Shown here: piece after piece, positions 55,788 through 64,000 of the stretch
Layout: each line of letters opens with the position of its first letter
Numbering within the stretch: position 1 is the first letter of the stretch
Assembly (NCBI RefSeq): GCF_014863585.1
Contig: NZ_CP062253.1
Span: 2,010,501-2,074,500 of the forward strand
Direction: 5' to 3'
Origin: Pseudomonas gozinkensis
Lineage (GTDB): Bacteria; Pseudomonadota; Gammaproteobacteria; Pseudomonadales; Pseudomonadaceae
DNA length: 64,000 nucleotides
Program-made: the position numbers and the translations under genes
Notes under the pieces: generated by a model
Database searches by the model: none
The model's input: only the letters and a program-made list of their open reading frames with translations
What the model was told of the DNA's origin: nothing

Positions 55788-55954
55788 GATCGTTCCCACG
55801 CAGAGCGTCAGAACAATCATGTTGGGGGGGGGCGGCAGTTTTGGCTGTGATGATCGTTCCCACGCTCTGCGTGGGAATGCCTCTAAGGACGCTCCGCGTC
55901 CAGTGACGCGGAGCGTCACGGGCTGTGTTCCCACGCAGAGCGTGGGAACAATCA
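55788..55954. repeat. Palindromic repeat of the GATCGTTCCCACGC family, copy 3 with a degenerate fragment
   Basis: A degenerate 30-base unit at 55788-55817 (GATCGTTCCCACGCAGAGCG, then GAACAATC) is followed after 34 bases by a full unit at 55852-55954. It lies between the convergent cyclase and dacB genes. Confidence 0.8.
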
Positions 55955-55964
55955 TTTACGGGGA

Positions 55965-57425
55965 TTACAGAACCGAAGCGGTCTGCGGCGTCCGCGGCTG
56001 TTTATAGAGATCCAGCAGCACCTGATCCAGCACCGACGACGCGCCAAACGGCGCCTTGTCATTGAGGATCGCCACCACCGCCCAGGTGTTGCCATTGACG
56101 TCGCGGCTGAAGCCGGCAATCGCCCGTACGGTGTTCAGGGTGCCGGTCTTGACGTGGGCTTCGCCGCGCATCGCGGTGGTCTTCAGGCGTTTGCGCATGG
56201 TGCCGTCGGTGCCGGCAATCGGCAGCGAGCTGATGTATTCGGCGGCGTACGGGCTGTGCCAGGCCGCTTGCAGCATGCTGGCCATTTCCCGGGCGCTGAC
56301 CCGCTCCGAACGCGACAGACCGGAGCCGTTCTCCATCACCAGGTGCGGAGCGGTGATGCCTTTCTTCGCCAGCCATTGACGGACCACGCGTTGCGCGGCC
56401 TTGGCGTCATCGCCGTCGGCGTCGTTGCGAAATTTCTGGCCCAGGCTCAGGAACAGCTGCTGAGCCATGGTGTTGTTACTGTATTTGTTGATGTCGCGGA
56501 TGATTTCCGCCAGATCCGGCGAGAACGCGCGGGCCAGCACTTTGGCGCTGCTCGGGGTCGGGGCCAGACGATCCTTGCCCTGGATGCTGCCGCCCAGTTC
56601 TTTCCAGATCGCCCGCACGGCGCCGGCGGTGTAGGTCGCGTGGTCGAGCAGCGACAGATAAGTCTGCGAGCTGCAGCCTTCGCCCAACTGGCCGGCCACG
56701 GTCACGGTCACGCTGCCATCGGCCTGCGGCACCGGGTTGTAGCGCACGCCGCCGGTGCATTGTTTGGAGTTGAGCGCCTTGACGGTGTTCTCGATGTTGA
56801 TGCTGGCAATCGGCGGTTCGACCGAGATCAACACCCGGCCATTGTCGTTGCGGGCCACGAAACGCAGGGCCTTGAGGTTGACCAGCAGCGAATCCGGCTT
56901 GACCAGGAACGGCTTGTTCTCATCATTGCCGTCATCGTTGAATTCCGGCAGTTGCGGCTGCACGAAGAAGTTGCGATCCAGCACCAGATCACCGGTGACC
57001 TGGGTCACGCCGTTGGCGCGCAGGTCGCGCATCAGCAGCCAGAGCTTTTCCATGTTCAGCTTCGGATCGCCGCCGCCCTTGAGGTAGAGGTTGCCGTTGA
57101 GGATCCCGCCGTTCAGGTCGCCGTCGGTGTAGAACTCGGTTTTCCACTGATGGTTGGGGCCGAGCATTTCCAGCGCCGCGTAAGTGGTGACCAGCTTCAT
57201 GGTCGAGGCCGGGTTGACCGACACGTCGGCGTTGTACACGGTCGGCGTGCCCGGGCCGTCCAGCGGCACCATCACCAGCGACAGGGCAGTGGGCTGCAGC
57301 TTGCTGGCCTTGAGGGCTTTTTCGACGTTGGGGGTCAGGGCGGTGTTGATGGTGGCAGCGGAGACGGGCAAGGCCAGCGGCAGAAGAAGACCGGCCAGGA
57401 GCAGAGGACGCAACGATTTGATCAT
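55965..57425 (-). CDS. dacB: D-alanyl-D-alanine carboxypeptidase/endopeptidase (PBP4 type)
   Basis: A 486-residue periplasmic penicillin-binding protein trimming and cutting peptidoglycan cross-links. Signal peptide MIKSLRPLLLAGLLLPLALP...VSA. Catalytic motifs are SxxK in NPASTMKLVT, SxN in KYSNNTMAQQ and KTG in HVKTGTLNT, with the large PBP4 insert between SxxK and SxN. It starts at ATG 57425; the longer upstream frame shows no signal sequence of its own. Divergent from the YggL gene. Confidence 0.94.
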   Translation of the reverse strand: MIKSLRPLLLAGLLLPLALPVSAATINTALTPNVEKALKASKLQPTALSLVMVPLDGPGTPTVYNADVSVNPASTMKLVTTYAALEMLGPNHQWKTEFYTDGDLNGGILNGNLYLKGGGDPKLNMEKLWLLMRDLRANGVTQVTGDLVLDRNFFVQPQLPEFNDDGNDENKPFLVKPDSLLVNLKALRFVARNDNGRVLISVEPPIASINIENTVKALNSKQCTGGVRYNPVPQADGSVTVTVAGQLGEGCSSQTYLSLLDHATYTAGAVRAIWKELGGSIQGKDRLAPTPSSAKVLARAFSPDLAEIIRDINKYSNNTMAQQLFLSLGQKFRNDADGDDAKAAQRVVRQWLAKKGITAPHLVMENGSGLSRSERVSAREMASMLQAAWHSPYAAEYISSLPIAGTDGTMRKRLKTTAMRGEAHVKTGTLNTVRAIAGFSRDVNGNTWAVVAILNDKAPFGASSVLDQVLLDLYKQPRTPQTASVL

Positions 57426-57659
57426 ATGAAATAAAACCCTACAGCCGAGGGGAAAAAAGACGAGGACATGGATGAAAAGGCCCTCAGTGGTCATGAAAGT
57501 GTCGGCATTATGCCCCAAGGTGTAACAGCTTGTGCCTTTCGCAGGGGCGCCAATTCGTTATTTTTTTACAGGCGGTCGCACGCGCGTCCCAGAGAGTCGG
57601 GCAATCGCCGGCTTAAACTGGTAAAGTGCCGGCCGTTATTACTTAAGAGGATTGTTCCA

Positions 57660-58004
57660 ATGGCGACTAACCGTTCCCAGCGTCTGCGCAAAAAACTGTG
57701 CGTCGATGAATTTCAAGAGCTGGGTTTCGAACTGAACCTGGGCTTCAAAGAAGACCTGTCCGAAGAAGCCATTGACGCTTTCCTCGAAGCATTCATCAAA
57801 GAAGCCATGGAAGCCAACGGTCTGGGCTATGTCGGCGGCGATGACTTCGGTCTGGTTTGCCTGCAGAAGCGTGGTTCGGTCTCCGAAGAGCAGCGCGCTG
57901 CTGTTGAAGCCTGGCTGAAAACCCGCTCCGAGCTGACTTCTACTGAAATCAGCCCGCTGCTGGACGTCTGGTATCCGGAAAAGCCGATCAACGCGGCCAA
58001 GTGA
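57660..58004 (+). CDS. YggL family protein (DUF469)
   Basis: A 114-residue small acidic protein, MATNRSQRLRKKLCVDEFQE, with GLGYVGGDDFGLVCLQKRGS as the conserved core. The YggL family is linked with ribosomal 50S subunits in E. coli, but its role is poorly known. The start at 57660 follows AAGAGGATTGTTCC. Codon use suggests good expression, and a strong terminator follows at once. Confidence 0.88.
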   Translation: MATNRSQRLRKKLCVDEFQELGFELNLGFKEDLSEEAIDAFLEAFIKEAMEANGLGYVGGDDFGLVCLQKRGSVSEEQRAAVEAWLKTRSELTSTEISPLLDVWYPEKPINAAK

Positions 58005-58010
58005 TACTGA

Positions 58011-58043
58011 AAAAAACGGCGACCTGAGGGTCGCCGTTTTTTT
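58011..58043. terminator. Bidirectional intrinsic terminator
   Basis: Perfect stem AAAAAACGGCGACC / GGTCGCCGTTTTTT with a TGAG loop between the convergent YggL gene and the BenE gene. Confidence 0.93.
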
Positions 58044-58058
58044 ATGCCTGCGTTTTAC

Positions 58059-59249
58059 TCAGGCCTTGCGCCAGTTGAGGATCAGCAAGGTCAGCACCCC
58101 CGCGACAATCCCCCAGAACGCCGAACCGATGGAAAACAGCGTCAGCCCCGACGCCGTGACCATGAAGGTGATCAGCGCCGCTTCCCGTTCCTTCACCTCG
58201 GTCATGGCGATGCTCAAACCGTTGATGATCGAGCCGAACAGCGCCAAAGCAGCAATCGACAGCACCAGTTCCTTGGGCAGCGCGGCGAACAATGCCGCCA
58301 GCGTGGCGCCGAACACCCCGGCAATCCCGTAGAAAATCCCGCACCACACCGCAGCGGTGTAGCGTTTGTTGCGATCCTCATGGGCATGCGGCCCGGTGCA
58401 GATCGCCGCGCTGATGGCCGCCAGGTTGATGCCGTGGGAACCGAACGGCGCCAGCAGCAACGAAGCGATGCCGGTGGTGGTGATCAGCGGCGAGGCCGGG
58501 ACGTTGTAACCATCGGCCCGCAGCACGGCGATGCCGGGCATGTTTTGCGAGGTCATCGCCACGACAAACAGCGGGATGCCGATGCTGATGGTCGCGGCCA
58601 GGGAAAAGTGTGGCGTGGTCCAGACCGGTGTCGCCACTTCCAGATGAAAACCGCTGAAGTCCAGCAGCCCCATGAAGCCCGACAGTGCGGTGCCGATCAG
58701 CAGCGCGGCGAGCACCGCATAGCGCGGCGACAGGCGTTTGACGATGAGATAAGTGAAGAACATCCCCAGCACCAGGCCGGTGCGGTGCTGCGCGGCGACG
58801 AAGATTTCGCTGCCGATCTTGAACAGAATCCCCGCCAGCAATGCGGCCGCGAGGGAGGCCGGGATCTTTTTCACCAAGCGTTCGAAGCTGCCGGTCAGGC
58901 CGCAAATGGTCACCAGCACCGCGCAGGTGATGTAGGCGCCGATGGCTTCGCCGTAGGTGACGCCGCCGAGGCTGGTGATCAACAGCGCTGCGCCGGGCGT
59001 CGACCACGCAATGGTAATCGGCGTGCGATAACGCAGGGACAGGCCGATCGAACACACCGCCATGCCGATGGAAATCGCCCAGATCCACGAAGAAATCTGC
59101 CCGCTGGTCAGGCCCGCCGCTTGCCCGGCCTGGAACATCAGCACCAGCGAACTGGTGTAGCCGGTCATCATCGCGATGAACCCGGCGACGATGGCGGAGG
59201 GTGATGTGTCCGCCAGCGGGCGCAGTCGGGTGTGGGTTATTTCGTTCAT
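58059..59249 (-). CDS. BenE-family transporter (annotated benzoate/H+ symporter)
   Basis: A 396-residue membrane protein with about twelve helices, starting MNEITHTRLRPLADTSPSAI at ATG 59249. The family stretch SSLVLMFQAGQAAGLTSGQI and the helix pair with IAWSTPGAALLITSLGGVTY identify BenE. BenE proteins belong to the same wide fold family as purine/uracil permeases. Here it neighbours a GntR regulator and guaD-xdhCB rather than aromatic genes, so a purine or related substrate is possible. A longer open frame runs upstream into a REP element and is rejected. Confidence 0.88.
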   Translation of the reverse strand: MNEITHTRLRPLADTSPSAIVAGFIAMMTGYTSSLVLMFQAGQAAGLTSGQISSWIWAISIGMAVCSIGLSLRYRTPITIAWSTPGAALLITSLGGVTYGEAIGAYITCAVLVTICGLTGSFERLVKKIPASLAAALLAGILFKIGSEIFVAAQHRTGLVLGMFFTYLIVKRLSPRYAVLAALLIGTALSGFMGLLDFSGFHLEVATPVWTTPHFSLAATISIGIPLFVVAMTSQNMPGIAVLRADGYNVPASPLITTTGIASLLLAPFGSHGINLAAISAAICTGPHAHEDRNKRYTAAVWCGIFYGIAGVFGATLAALFAALPKELVLSIAALALFGSIINGLSIAMTEVKEREAALITFMVTASGLTLFSIGSAFWGIVAGVLTLLILNWRKA

Positions 59250-59301
59250 GACAGCGGTGTTCCTTGTACCAATGAAGATATTCGCAGCTACACGAAACCC
59301 T

Positions 59302-59391
59302 TGTGGGAGCGAGCTTGCTCGCGATGGCGGCGGAACAGTCGACATTAGAGTTGAATGTCCAACCGCTATCGCGAGCAAGCTCGCTCCCACA
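59302..59391. repeat. REP inverted pair upstream of the purine gntR
   Basis: TGTGGGAGCGAGCTTGCTCG and its reverse complement separated by about 45 bases; the arms are nearly perfect. Confidence 0.88.
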
Positions 59392-59491
59392 GGAATCGCG
59401 GATTCTGCGATCAAGCCTAAACTCAAACGTAACGATGCGTTGCAATACAGCCGAAGCCGCAAACAGCCGTACAGTCGTGTTGCCACCTTCC

Positions 59492-59503
59492 ATTGTGTAC
59501 AAT
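59492..59503. promoter_or_regulatory. GntR operator candidate upstream of the purine gntR
   Basis: ATTGT-GT-ACAAT, core TTGT-NN-ACAA, 94 bases before the gntR start; likely autoregulatory. Confidence 0.55.
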
Positions 59504-59596
59504 CGCGCTGTTTTTTACGCGATACTTGCCAGCGACCCACTGTGCCGTATTACAGTCACGGTCAATTCGCCGCAGTTCTTCCCGACTCGAGTGCCC

Positions 59597-60361
59597 ATGA
59601 ACGAACAGTTGCAACCCCTCAAGAAACAACCGCGAGCAGGCAAAGCCGGCCGCAGCGGAACCCAGGACGATATTGTCTATGCGCATATCTTCGAGGCCAT
59701 CCTCGAACAGCGCCTGGCGCCCGGCACAAAGTTGAGCGAAGAAGCGCTGGGGGAAATTTTCGGGGTCAGCCGCACCATCATTCGCCGCGCGCTCTCGCGT
59801 CTGGCCCATGAAGGCGTGGTGCTGTTGCGGCCGAACCGTGGCGCAGTCGTGGCCAGCCCGAGCGTCGAAGAGGCGCGTCAGGTGTTCCTCGCCCGGCGTC
59901 TGGTGGAGCGCGCGATCACTGAATTGGCGGTGCAGCACGCCACCGCCGAGCAGATCGCCGAATTGCGCCAGATGGTCAACGACGAACGCGACAGCTTCTC
60001 CCGTGGCGATCGCGGTGCCGGCATCCGTCTCTCGGGCGAATTCCACCTGAAACTCGCCGAAGCGGCGAAGAACGCGCCGTTGATCAGCTTCCAGCGCAGC
60101 CTGGTTTCGCAGACGTCGCTGATCATTGCCCAATATGAAAGCGGCAACCGCTCGCACTGTTCCTACGACGAGCACACCCAGTTGATCGACGCCATCGAAG
60201 CGCGCAACGGCGAGCTGGCGGTGGACCTGATGATGCATCACATGGATCACATCGACAGCAAGCTCAACCTCGACGAGGAAAGTGCTTCGGACGATCTGCA
60301 TGCAGTGTTCTCGCACCTGCTGCAGACCAAGAAGCCGGGGCGGCCGGCGGTCAAGCTCTGA
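59597..60361 (+). CDS. GntR-family (FCD) regulator of purine catabolism
   Basis: A 254-residue GntR regulator starting MNEQLQPLKKQPRAGKAGRS. The winged helix contains LEQRLAPGTKLSEEALGEIF and GVSRTIIRRALSRLAHEGVV; the FCD domain has SGEFHLKLAEAAKN and YDEHTQLIDAIEARNGELA with conserved metal-site residues. It is convergent with guaD-xdhCB and matches the regulator beside these genes in other Pseudomonas. The operator candidate at 59492 supports autoregulation. The effector is probably a purine metabolite; this is inference. Confidence 0.88.
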   Translation: MNEQLQPLKKQPRAGKAGRSGTQDDIVYAHIFEAILEQRLAPGTKLSEEALGEIFGVSRTIIRRALSRLAHEGVVLLRPNRGAVVASPSVEEARQVFLARRLVERAITELAVQHATAEQIAELRQMVNDERDSFSRGDRGAGIRLSGEFHLKLAEAAKNAPLISFQRSLVSQTSLIIAQYESGNRSHCSYDEHTQLIDAIEARNGELAVDLMMHHMDHIDSKLNLDEESASDDLHAVFSHLLQTKKPGRPAVKL

Positions 60362-60381
60362 GTCAGACCGCGTCGACCCCA

Positions 60382-60472
60382 ATCGCTGGCAAGCCAGCTC
60401 CCACAGGATTTGCGGTGTGACGCAATTCTGGTGAACACCATAAAACCCTGTGGGAGCTGGCTTGCCAGCGAT
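60382..60472. repeat. REP inverted pair after gntR
   Basis: ATCGCTGGCAAGCCAGCTCC and its inverted copy GGAGCTGGCTTGCCAGCGAT, about 50 bases apart. Confidence 0.88.
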
Positions 60473-60490
60473 AGCAATCTGACAGGCAAT

Positions 60491-60527
60491 AAAAATCCCC
60501 CGGACTGCAAAGTGCCGGGGGATTTTT
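60491..60527. terminator. Bidirectional terminator between gntR and guaD
   Basis: Stem AAAAATCCCCCGG / CCGGGGGATTTTT with an 11-base loop and T-runs on both strands. Confidence 0.9.
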
Positions 60528-60541
60528 TTGTCTGCGGAAAA

Positions 60542-61846
60542 CTAGCGCTGGTGCACCAGCGCGCCTGCTGCATAAGTCTGGGCCACGGTACGGTCATCGC
60601 CCAGGGTCATCAGCACGAACAGCGTTTCGGCAATGTTGTTGGCCTGTTTCAAGCGGTAGCTCAGCAGCGGCGTGGCGTTGTAGTCCAGCACCAGGAAGTC
60701 GGCGTCGGAGCCCGGTTGCAGGCTGCCGATCTTGTCTTCCAGGCGCAGTGCCCGCGCACCGCCGAGGGTGGCGAGGTATAGCGACTTGAACGGGCTCAGG
60801 CGTGCGCCTTGCAACTGCATCACCTTGTAGGCTTCGTTCAGGGTTTGCAGCAGCGAAAAACTCGTGCCGCCGCCGACGTCAGTACCGAGGCCGACGTTCA
60901 GCTTGTGCTTCTCGGCCATCGGCAGGTTGAACAGGCCGCTGCCGAGGAAGAAGTTCGAGGTCGGGCAGAACGAGATCGCCGAACCGGTTTCCGCCAGGCG
61001 CGCGCATTCGTCGTCGCACAGGTGCACGCCGTGGGCGAACACCGAGCGCTCGCCGAGCAGTTGATAGTGGTCGTAGACGTCCAGATAGCCCTTGCGCTCC
61101 GGGAACAGCTCCTTGACCCACTCGATTTCCTTGAGGTTCTCGCTGATGTGGGTCTGCATGTACAGATCCGGGTATTCAGTCAGCAACTGGCCGGCGAGGG
61201 TCAACTGTTCCGGGGTGCTGGTCGGGGCGAAGCGCGGGGTTACGGCGTAATGTAGGCGACCCTTGCCGTGCCAGCGCTCGATCAGCGCCTTGCTGTCGAC
61301 GTAGCTCGATTCCGGGGTGTCGGTCAGGTAGTCCGGCGCGTTGCGGTCCATCATTACCTTGCCGGCGATCATCCGCAGGTCCAGCTTCTCGGCCGCTTCG
61401 AAGAACGAGTTCACCGATTGCGGGTGCACGCTGCCGAACACCAGCGCAGTGGTGGTGCCGTTGCGCAGCAATTCCTTGATGAAGATGTCCGCCACTTCAT
61501 CGGCGTGGGCCTTGTCGGCGAACTGGCTTTCGCACGGGAAGGTGTAGGTGTTCAGCCAATCCAGCAGTTGCTCGCCGTAGGCGCCGACCATGCCGGTCTG
61601 CGGCAGGTGGATGTGGGTGTCGATGAAGCCCGGGGTGATCAGCGCATCCTTGTGATGCGTGATCTCGATGTCCGCAGGCAACGTCGGCAGCAGTTCGCTG
61701 GCGTGGCCGAGGGCGCTGATCTTGCCGCCATCGACCACCAGCAGGCCGTCCTCGAAATACTCGTAGGAGGCTTCGATGCCGACCTCGGCAGGGTCGGCGA
61801 TGCTGTGCAGGATGGCGGCGCGGTAGGCTTTGCGAGTCAGAGGCAT
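60542..61846 (-). CDS. guaD: Guanine deaminase
   Basis: A 434-residue amidohydrolase converting guanine to xanthine, which XdhAB then oxidises. Zinc ligands are in DTHIH (76-80), MQTHISEN and FAHGVHL, and the Asp is in GLGTDVGGGTSF. PQTGMVGAYGEQLLDWLNTY and SFCPTSNFFLGSGLFNL are typical of bacterial GuaD. It starts 13 bases after the xdhC stop, completing an xdhA?-xdhB-xdhC-guaD operon. The end overlaps no other gene; a terminator follows. Confidence 0.95.
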   Translation of the reverse strand: MPLTRKAYRAAILHSIADPAEVGIEASYEYFEDGLLVVDGGKISALGHASELLPTLPADIEITHHKDALITPGFIDTHIHLPQTGMVGAYGEQLLDWLNTYTFPCESQFADKAHADEVADIFIKELLRNGTTTALVFGSVHPQSVNSFFEAAEKLDLRMIAGKVMMDRNAPDYLTDTPESSYVDSKALIERWHGKGRLHYAVTPRFAPTSTPEQLTLAGQLLTEYPDLYMQTHISENLKEIEWVKELFPERKGYLDVYDHYQLLGERSVFAHGVHLCDDECARLAETGSAISFCPTSNFFLGSGLFNLPMAEKHKLNVGLGTDVGGGTSFSLLQTLNEAYKVMQLQGARLSPFKSLYLATLGGARALRLEDKIGSLQPGSDADFLVLDYNATPLLSYRLKQANNIAETLFVLMTLGDDRTVAQTYAAGALVHQR

Positions 61847-61859
61847 GAGGGTTCTCTAA

Positions 61860-62717
61860 TCAGTTTGAGGCTTTGAGTGAGGCGGCCTGACTGCGGCGCG
61901 AAACCGGCAGCAGTTTGGCAATCGGTTCGGCACTGGCGCTGTGCTGGCCGAAATTGGCGTTATAGGTGGCGATGATTTCGCCGGCGATGGAGATGGCGAT
62001 TTCCACAGGCAGCTTGCCTTTGACTTCGCTGATGCCCATCGGGCAGCGCATGCGTTGCACGACGCTGGCGTCGAAGCCACGGTCACGCAGGCGGTGTTCG
62101 AACTTGGCGCGTTTGGTCTTCGAGCCGATCAGGCCGAACCAGGTAAAGTCGTTACGCTTGAGAATCGCGGCGGTGAGTTCCAGATCCAGTTGATGGTTGT
62201 GGGTCATGACGATGCAGTAGCTGCCAGCGGGCAGGTCGTCGATTTCATCCACAGGTTCCTCGGCGACGATTTTGCGCACGCCGTGGGGAATCTGTTCGGG
62301 AAATTCCTCTTCCCGGGAATCGATCCAGCGCACCCGGCAGGGCAGGCTGGCGAGCAAGGGTACCAGTGCGCGGCCGACATGACCGGCGCCGAACACGGCG
62401 ATCTGCGCCTGCACCTGGCCCATCGGTTCGAACAACAGCACCGTGGCGCCGCCACAGCACTGGCCAAGGCTGGCGCCGAGGCTGAAGCGCTCCAGATGGG
62501 TGTCCTGCTTGCCGCTGGCAAGCATGTCGCGGGCGATCTGCATGGCTTTGTATTCCAGGTGCCCGCCACCGATGGTGTCGAACGTCTGGCGAGCGCTGAT
62601 GACCATTTTCGAGCCGGCATTGCGCGGCGTCGAGCCGAGCTCTTCGATGATCGTCACCAGAACGCAGGGTTCGCCCTGGTTCTGCAGGTCGGCGAGGGCG
62701 TCGATCCAGTTGTACAT
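61860..62717 (-). CDS. xdhC: Xanthine dehydrogenase accessory protein XdhC
   Basis: A 285-residue XdhC/CoxI protein that inserts sulfurated molybdenum cofactor into XdhB. It starts MYNWIDALADLQNQG at ATG 62717. Signatures are ELGSTPRNAGSKMVIS, GQCCGGATVLLFEP with paired Cys, and the Rossmann IAVFGAGHVGRALVPLLASL. A REP element lies between it and xdhB. The longer open frame runs into that REP and is not used. Confidence 0.93.
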   Translation of the reverse strand: MYNWIDALADLQNQGEPCVLVTIIEELGSTPRNAGSKMVISARQTFDTIGGGHLEYKAMQIARDMLASGKQDTHLERFSLGASLGQCCGGATVLLFEPMGQVQAQIAVFGAGHVGRALVPLLASLPCRVRWIDSREEEFPEQIPHGVRKIVAEEPVDEIDDLPAGSYCIVMTHNHQLDLELTAAILKRNDFTWFGLIGSKTKRAKFEHRLRDRGFDASVVQRMRCPMGISEVKGKLPVEIAISIAGEIIATYNANFGQHSASAEPIAKLLPVSRRSQAASLKASN

Positions 62718-62753
62718 GTTCACCTCGACATCTTCGTTGTCTGTTCGGGCCTC

Positions 62754-62843
62754 ATCGCTGGCAAGCCAGCTCCCGCAGGATTTGCGATGAAACGCATATC
62801 GGGTAGTCACCACAAAACCCTGTGGGAGCGGGCTTGCCCGCGA
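62754..62843. repeat. REP inverted pair between xdhB and xdhC
   Basis: ATCGCTGGCAAGCCAGCTCC, slightly altered inside (TCCCGCAGG), and the inverted GTGGGAGCGGGCTTGCCCGC. Lies inside the predicted operon. Confidence 0.85.
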
Positions 62844-62859
62844 AGGCCGCACCTCGGTC

Positions 62860-64000
62860 TTAGAGCGGAGCCAGCTCGGTTTCAGCTTCTACGGTTTTCA
62901 CCGCTTTGAGCTGGCGCATCTGCTCGCAACCCCACAACACCCGCTCCGGGGTCGCCGGCGCGTCGATCTTCGGTTGATGCCTGTAGTCGCCAAGGCTGGC
63001 CACCGCATCCTTGATCGCGCACCACGCGGCGATGCCGAGCATGAACGGTGGCTCACCGACAGCCTTGGAGTGGAACACCGTGTCTTCCGGGTTCTTGCGG
63101 TTTTCCACCAGTTTCACCCGCAGGTCCAGCGGCATGTCCGCCACGGCCGGAATCTTGTAGCTGGCCGGGCCGTTGGTCATCAGCTTGCCCTTGTTGTTCC
63201 ACACCAGCTCTTCCATGGTCAGCCAGCCCATGCCCTGAACGAAACCACCCTCGACCTGACCGATGTCGATGGCCGGGTTCAGCGAAGCGCCGACGTCGTG
63301 GAGGATGTCGGTACGGAGCATCTTGTACTCGCCGGTCAGGGTGTCGACGATCACTTCGCAGCACGCCGCGCCGAAGGCGAAGTAGTAGAACGGCCGACCA
63401 CGGGCCTGGCTGCGGTCGTAGTAGATTTTCGGGGTCTTGTAGAACCCGGTACTCGACAGCGAAACCTGATTGAAATACGCCAGCTGGATCAGCGCTTCGA
63501 AGGTCAGGATATGGTCACGAACGCGCACGTGGCCATTGTGGAATTCCACGTCTTCTTCGCTGACCTTGTAGTGGCGGGCGGCGAATTCGACCAGGCGTTG
63601 CTTGATGATTTCTGCTGCGTTCTGCGCGGCTTTACCGTTCAGGTCGGCACCGCTGGACGCCGCTGTCGGCGAGGTGTTCGGCACCTTGTCGGTGTTGGTC
63701 GCGGTGATCTGCACCCGGTCCATTTCCACCTGGAACACCTCGGCCACGACTTGCGCGACTTTGGTGTTCAGACCCTGGCCCATTTCCGTGCCGCCGTGGT
63801 TCAGGTGGATGCTGCCGTCGGTGTAGACGTGTACCAAGGCACCTGCCTGGTTGAGGAAACTGGCGGTGAAGGAAATGCCGAATTTCACCGGCGTCAGCGC
63901 CAGGCCTTTTTTCAGGATCGGGCTGTTGGCGTTGTAGCGACGGATCGCTTCGCGACGCTCGGCGTACTGGCTGCTTTCTTCCAGTTCGGCGGTCATTTCC
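62860..64000 (-). CDS. xdhB: Xanthine dehydrogenase molybdopterin-binding subunit (C-terminal part)
   Basis: The C-terminal 380 or so residues of the large Mo-cofactor subunit; the frame runs open through the window end, so the start is outside. Visible are HVYTDGSIHLNHGGTEMGQG, NTSPTAASSGADLNGKAAQN, RDRSQARG-type cofactor contacts and the catalytic-Glu motif KAVGEPPFMLG near the C-terminus. XdhB oxidises hypoxanthine and xanthine to urate with XdhA. It is upstream of xdhC and guaD in one operon. Confidence 0.94.
   Translation of the reverse strand, partial: EMTAELEESSQYAERREAIRRYNANSPILKKGLALTPVKFGISFTASFLNQAGALVHVYTDGSIHLNHGGTEMGQGLNTKVAQVVAEVFQVEMDRVQITATNTDKVPNTSPTAASSGADLNGKAAQNAAEIIKQRLVEFAARHYKVSEEDVEFHNGHVRVRDHILTFEALIQLAYFNQVSLSSTGFYKTPKIYYDRSQARGRPFYYFAFGAACCEVIVDTLTGEYKMLRTDILHDVGASLNPAIDIGQVEGGFVQGMGWLTMEELVWNNKGKLMTNGPASYKIPAVADMPLDLRVKLVENRKNPEDTVFHSKAVGEPPFMLGIAAWCAIKDAVASLGDYRHQPKIDAPATPERVLWGCEQMRQLKAVKTVEAETELAPL

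Larger units (their letters stand above)
59250..59596. other. 347-base divergent region BenE / gntR
   Basis: Contains a REP pair (59302-59391) and a GntR-type operator candidate (59492-59503). No gene is visible. Confidence 0.6.

Noticed and set aside
59250..59540. 97-codon N-terminal extension of the BenE transporter
   Set aside because: It translates a REP element and the divergent promoter region; ATG 59249 starts the family sequence.
59303..59596. 98-codon N-terminal extension of the purine GntR regulator
   Set aside because: It also reads through the REP element and over the operator candidate.

Overview
This is a high-GC chromosomal segment of a Pseudomonas, most likely of the P. fluorescens group. 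The gene order ppsR/ppsA - esterase - rraA - cmaX - cfrX - cmpX - sigX - oprF - cobA - nasC - nirD - nirB - PP2C/kinase - nasA - nasT - nasS is the classic Pseudomonas arrangement. The pyrD - rmf - rlmKL neighbourhood and the many REP elements of the GTGGGAGC...GCTCCCAC type fit the same genus. No plasmid, phage, insertion sequence, rRNA, tRNA or CRISPR signal is visible.

Layout. 1-573: end of a glycine-zipper protein and a tiny acidic protein. 654-6950 (minus strand): a polymorphic-toxin locus, with a 1618-residue RHS protein whose AT-rich C-terminus looks like a pertussis-toxin-type ADP-ribosyltransferase, an overlapping immunity-candidate gene and two further small AT-rich genes. 7200-12081: HAD phosphatase, SDR, LysR regulator, a hydantoin-racemase-like protein and an NCS1 permease. 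12672-15651: cysH, thrH, pabB. 15876-18939: a three-gene ATP-grasp ligase / inactive transglutaminase-7TM / retropepsin-like operon. 19237-27761: the complete 2-methylcitrate operon (gntR-prpB-prpC-acnD-prpF-prpD) for propionate catabolism. 27896-31264: divergent ppsR and ppsA. 31358-37044: esterase, rraA, and the cmaX-cfrX-cmpX-sigX-oprF envelope-stress cluster. 37119-48727 (minus strand): assimilatory nitrate/nitrite reduction with cobA for siroheme. 48950-58004: pyrD, rmf, rlmKL, a diguanylate cyclase, dacB and a YggL protein. 58059-64000: BenE-type transporter, GntR regulator and the purine-catabolic genes guaD, xdhC and xdhB (cut by the window end).

How parts work together. The nitrate cluster looks doubly controlled. 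nirB, nasA and nasS each have a GG-N10-GC sigma-54 promoter, and each has a leader with an intrinsic terminator before the gene. In front of nirB the leader contains two stem-loops with A1/G4 hexanucleotide loops, the known target of ANTAR antiterminators such as NasT, which is encoded in the same cluster with its nitrate-sensing partner NasS. CobA supplies the siroheme precursor for NirB. GntR-type operators with the core TTGT-NN-ACAA lie in front of the prp operon, the purine gntR and the NCS1 permease. The rmf mRNA leader carries a run of four hairpins plus a hairpin over the ribosome binding site.

The most novel-looking items are the RHS ADP-ribosyltransferase tip with its neighbours, the ATP-grasp/transglutaminase/retropepsin operon, the racemase-like protein lacking one catalytic cysteine, and the structured leaders. 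All identifications come from reading the sequence and from memory of protein families; no database search was run.
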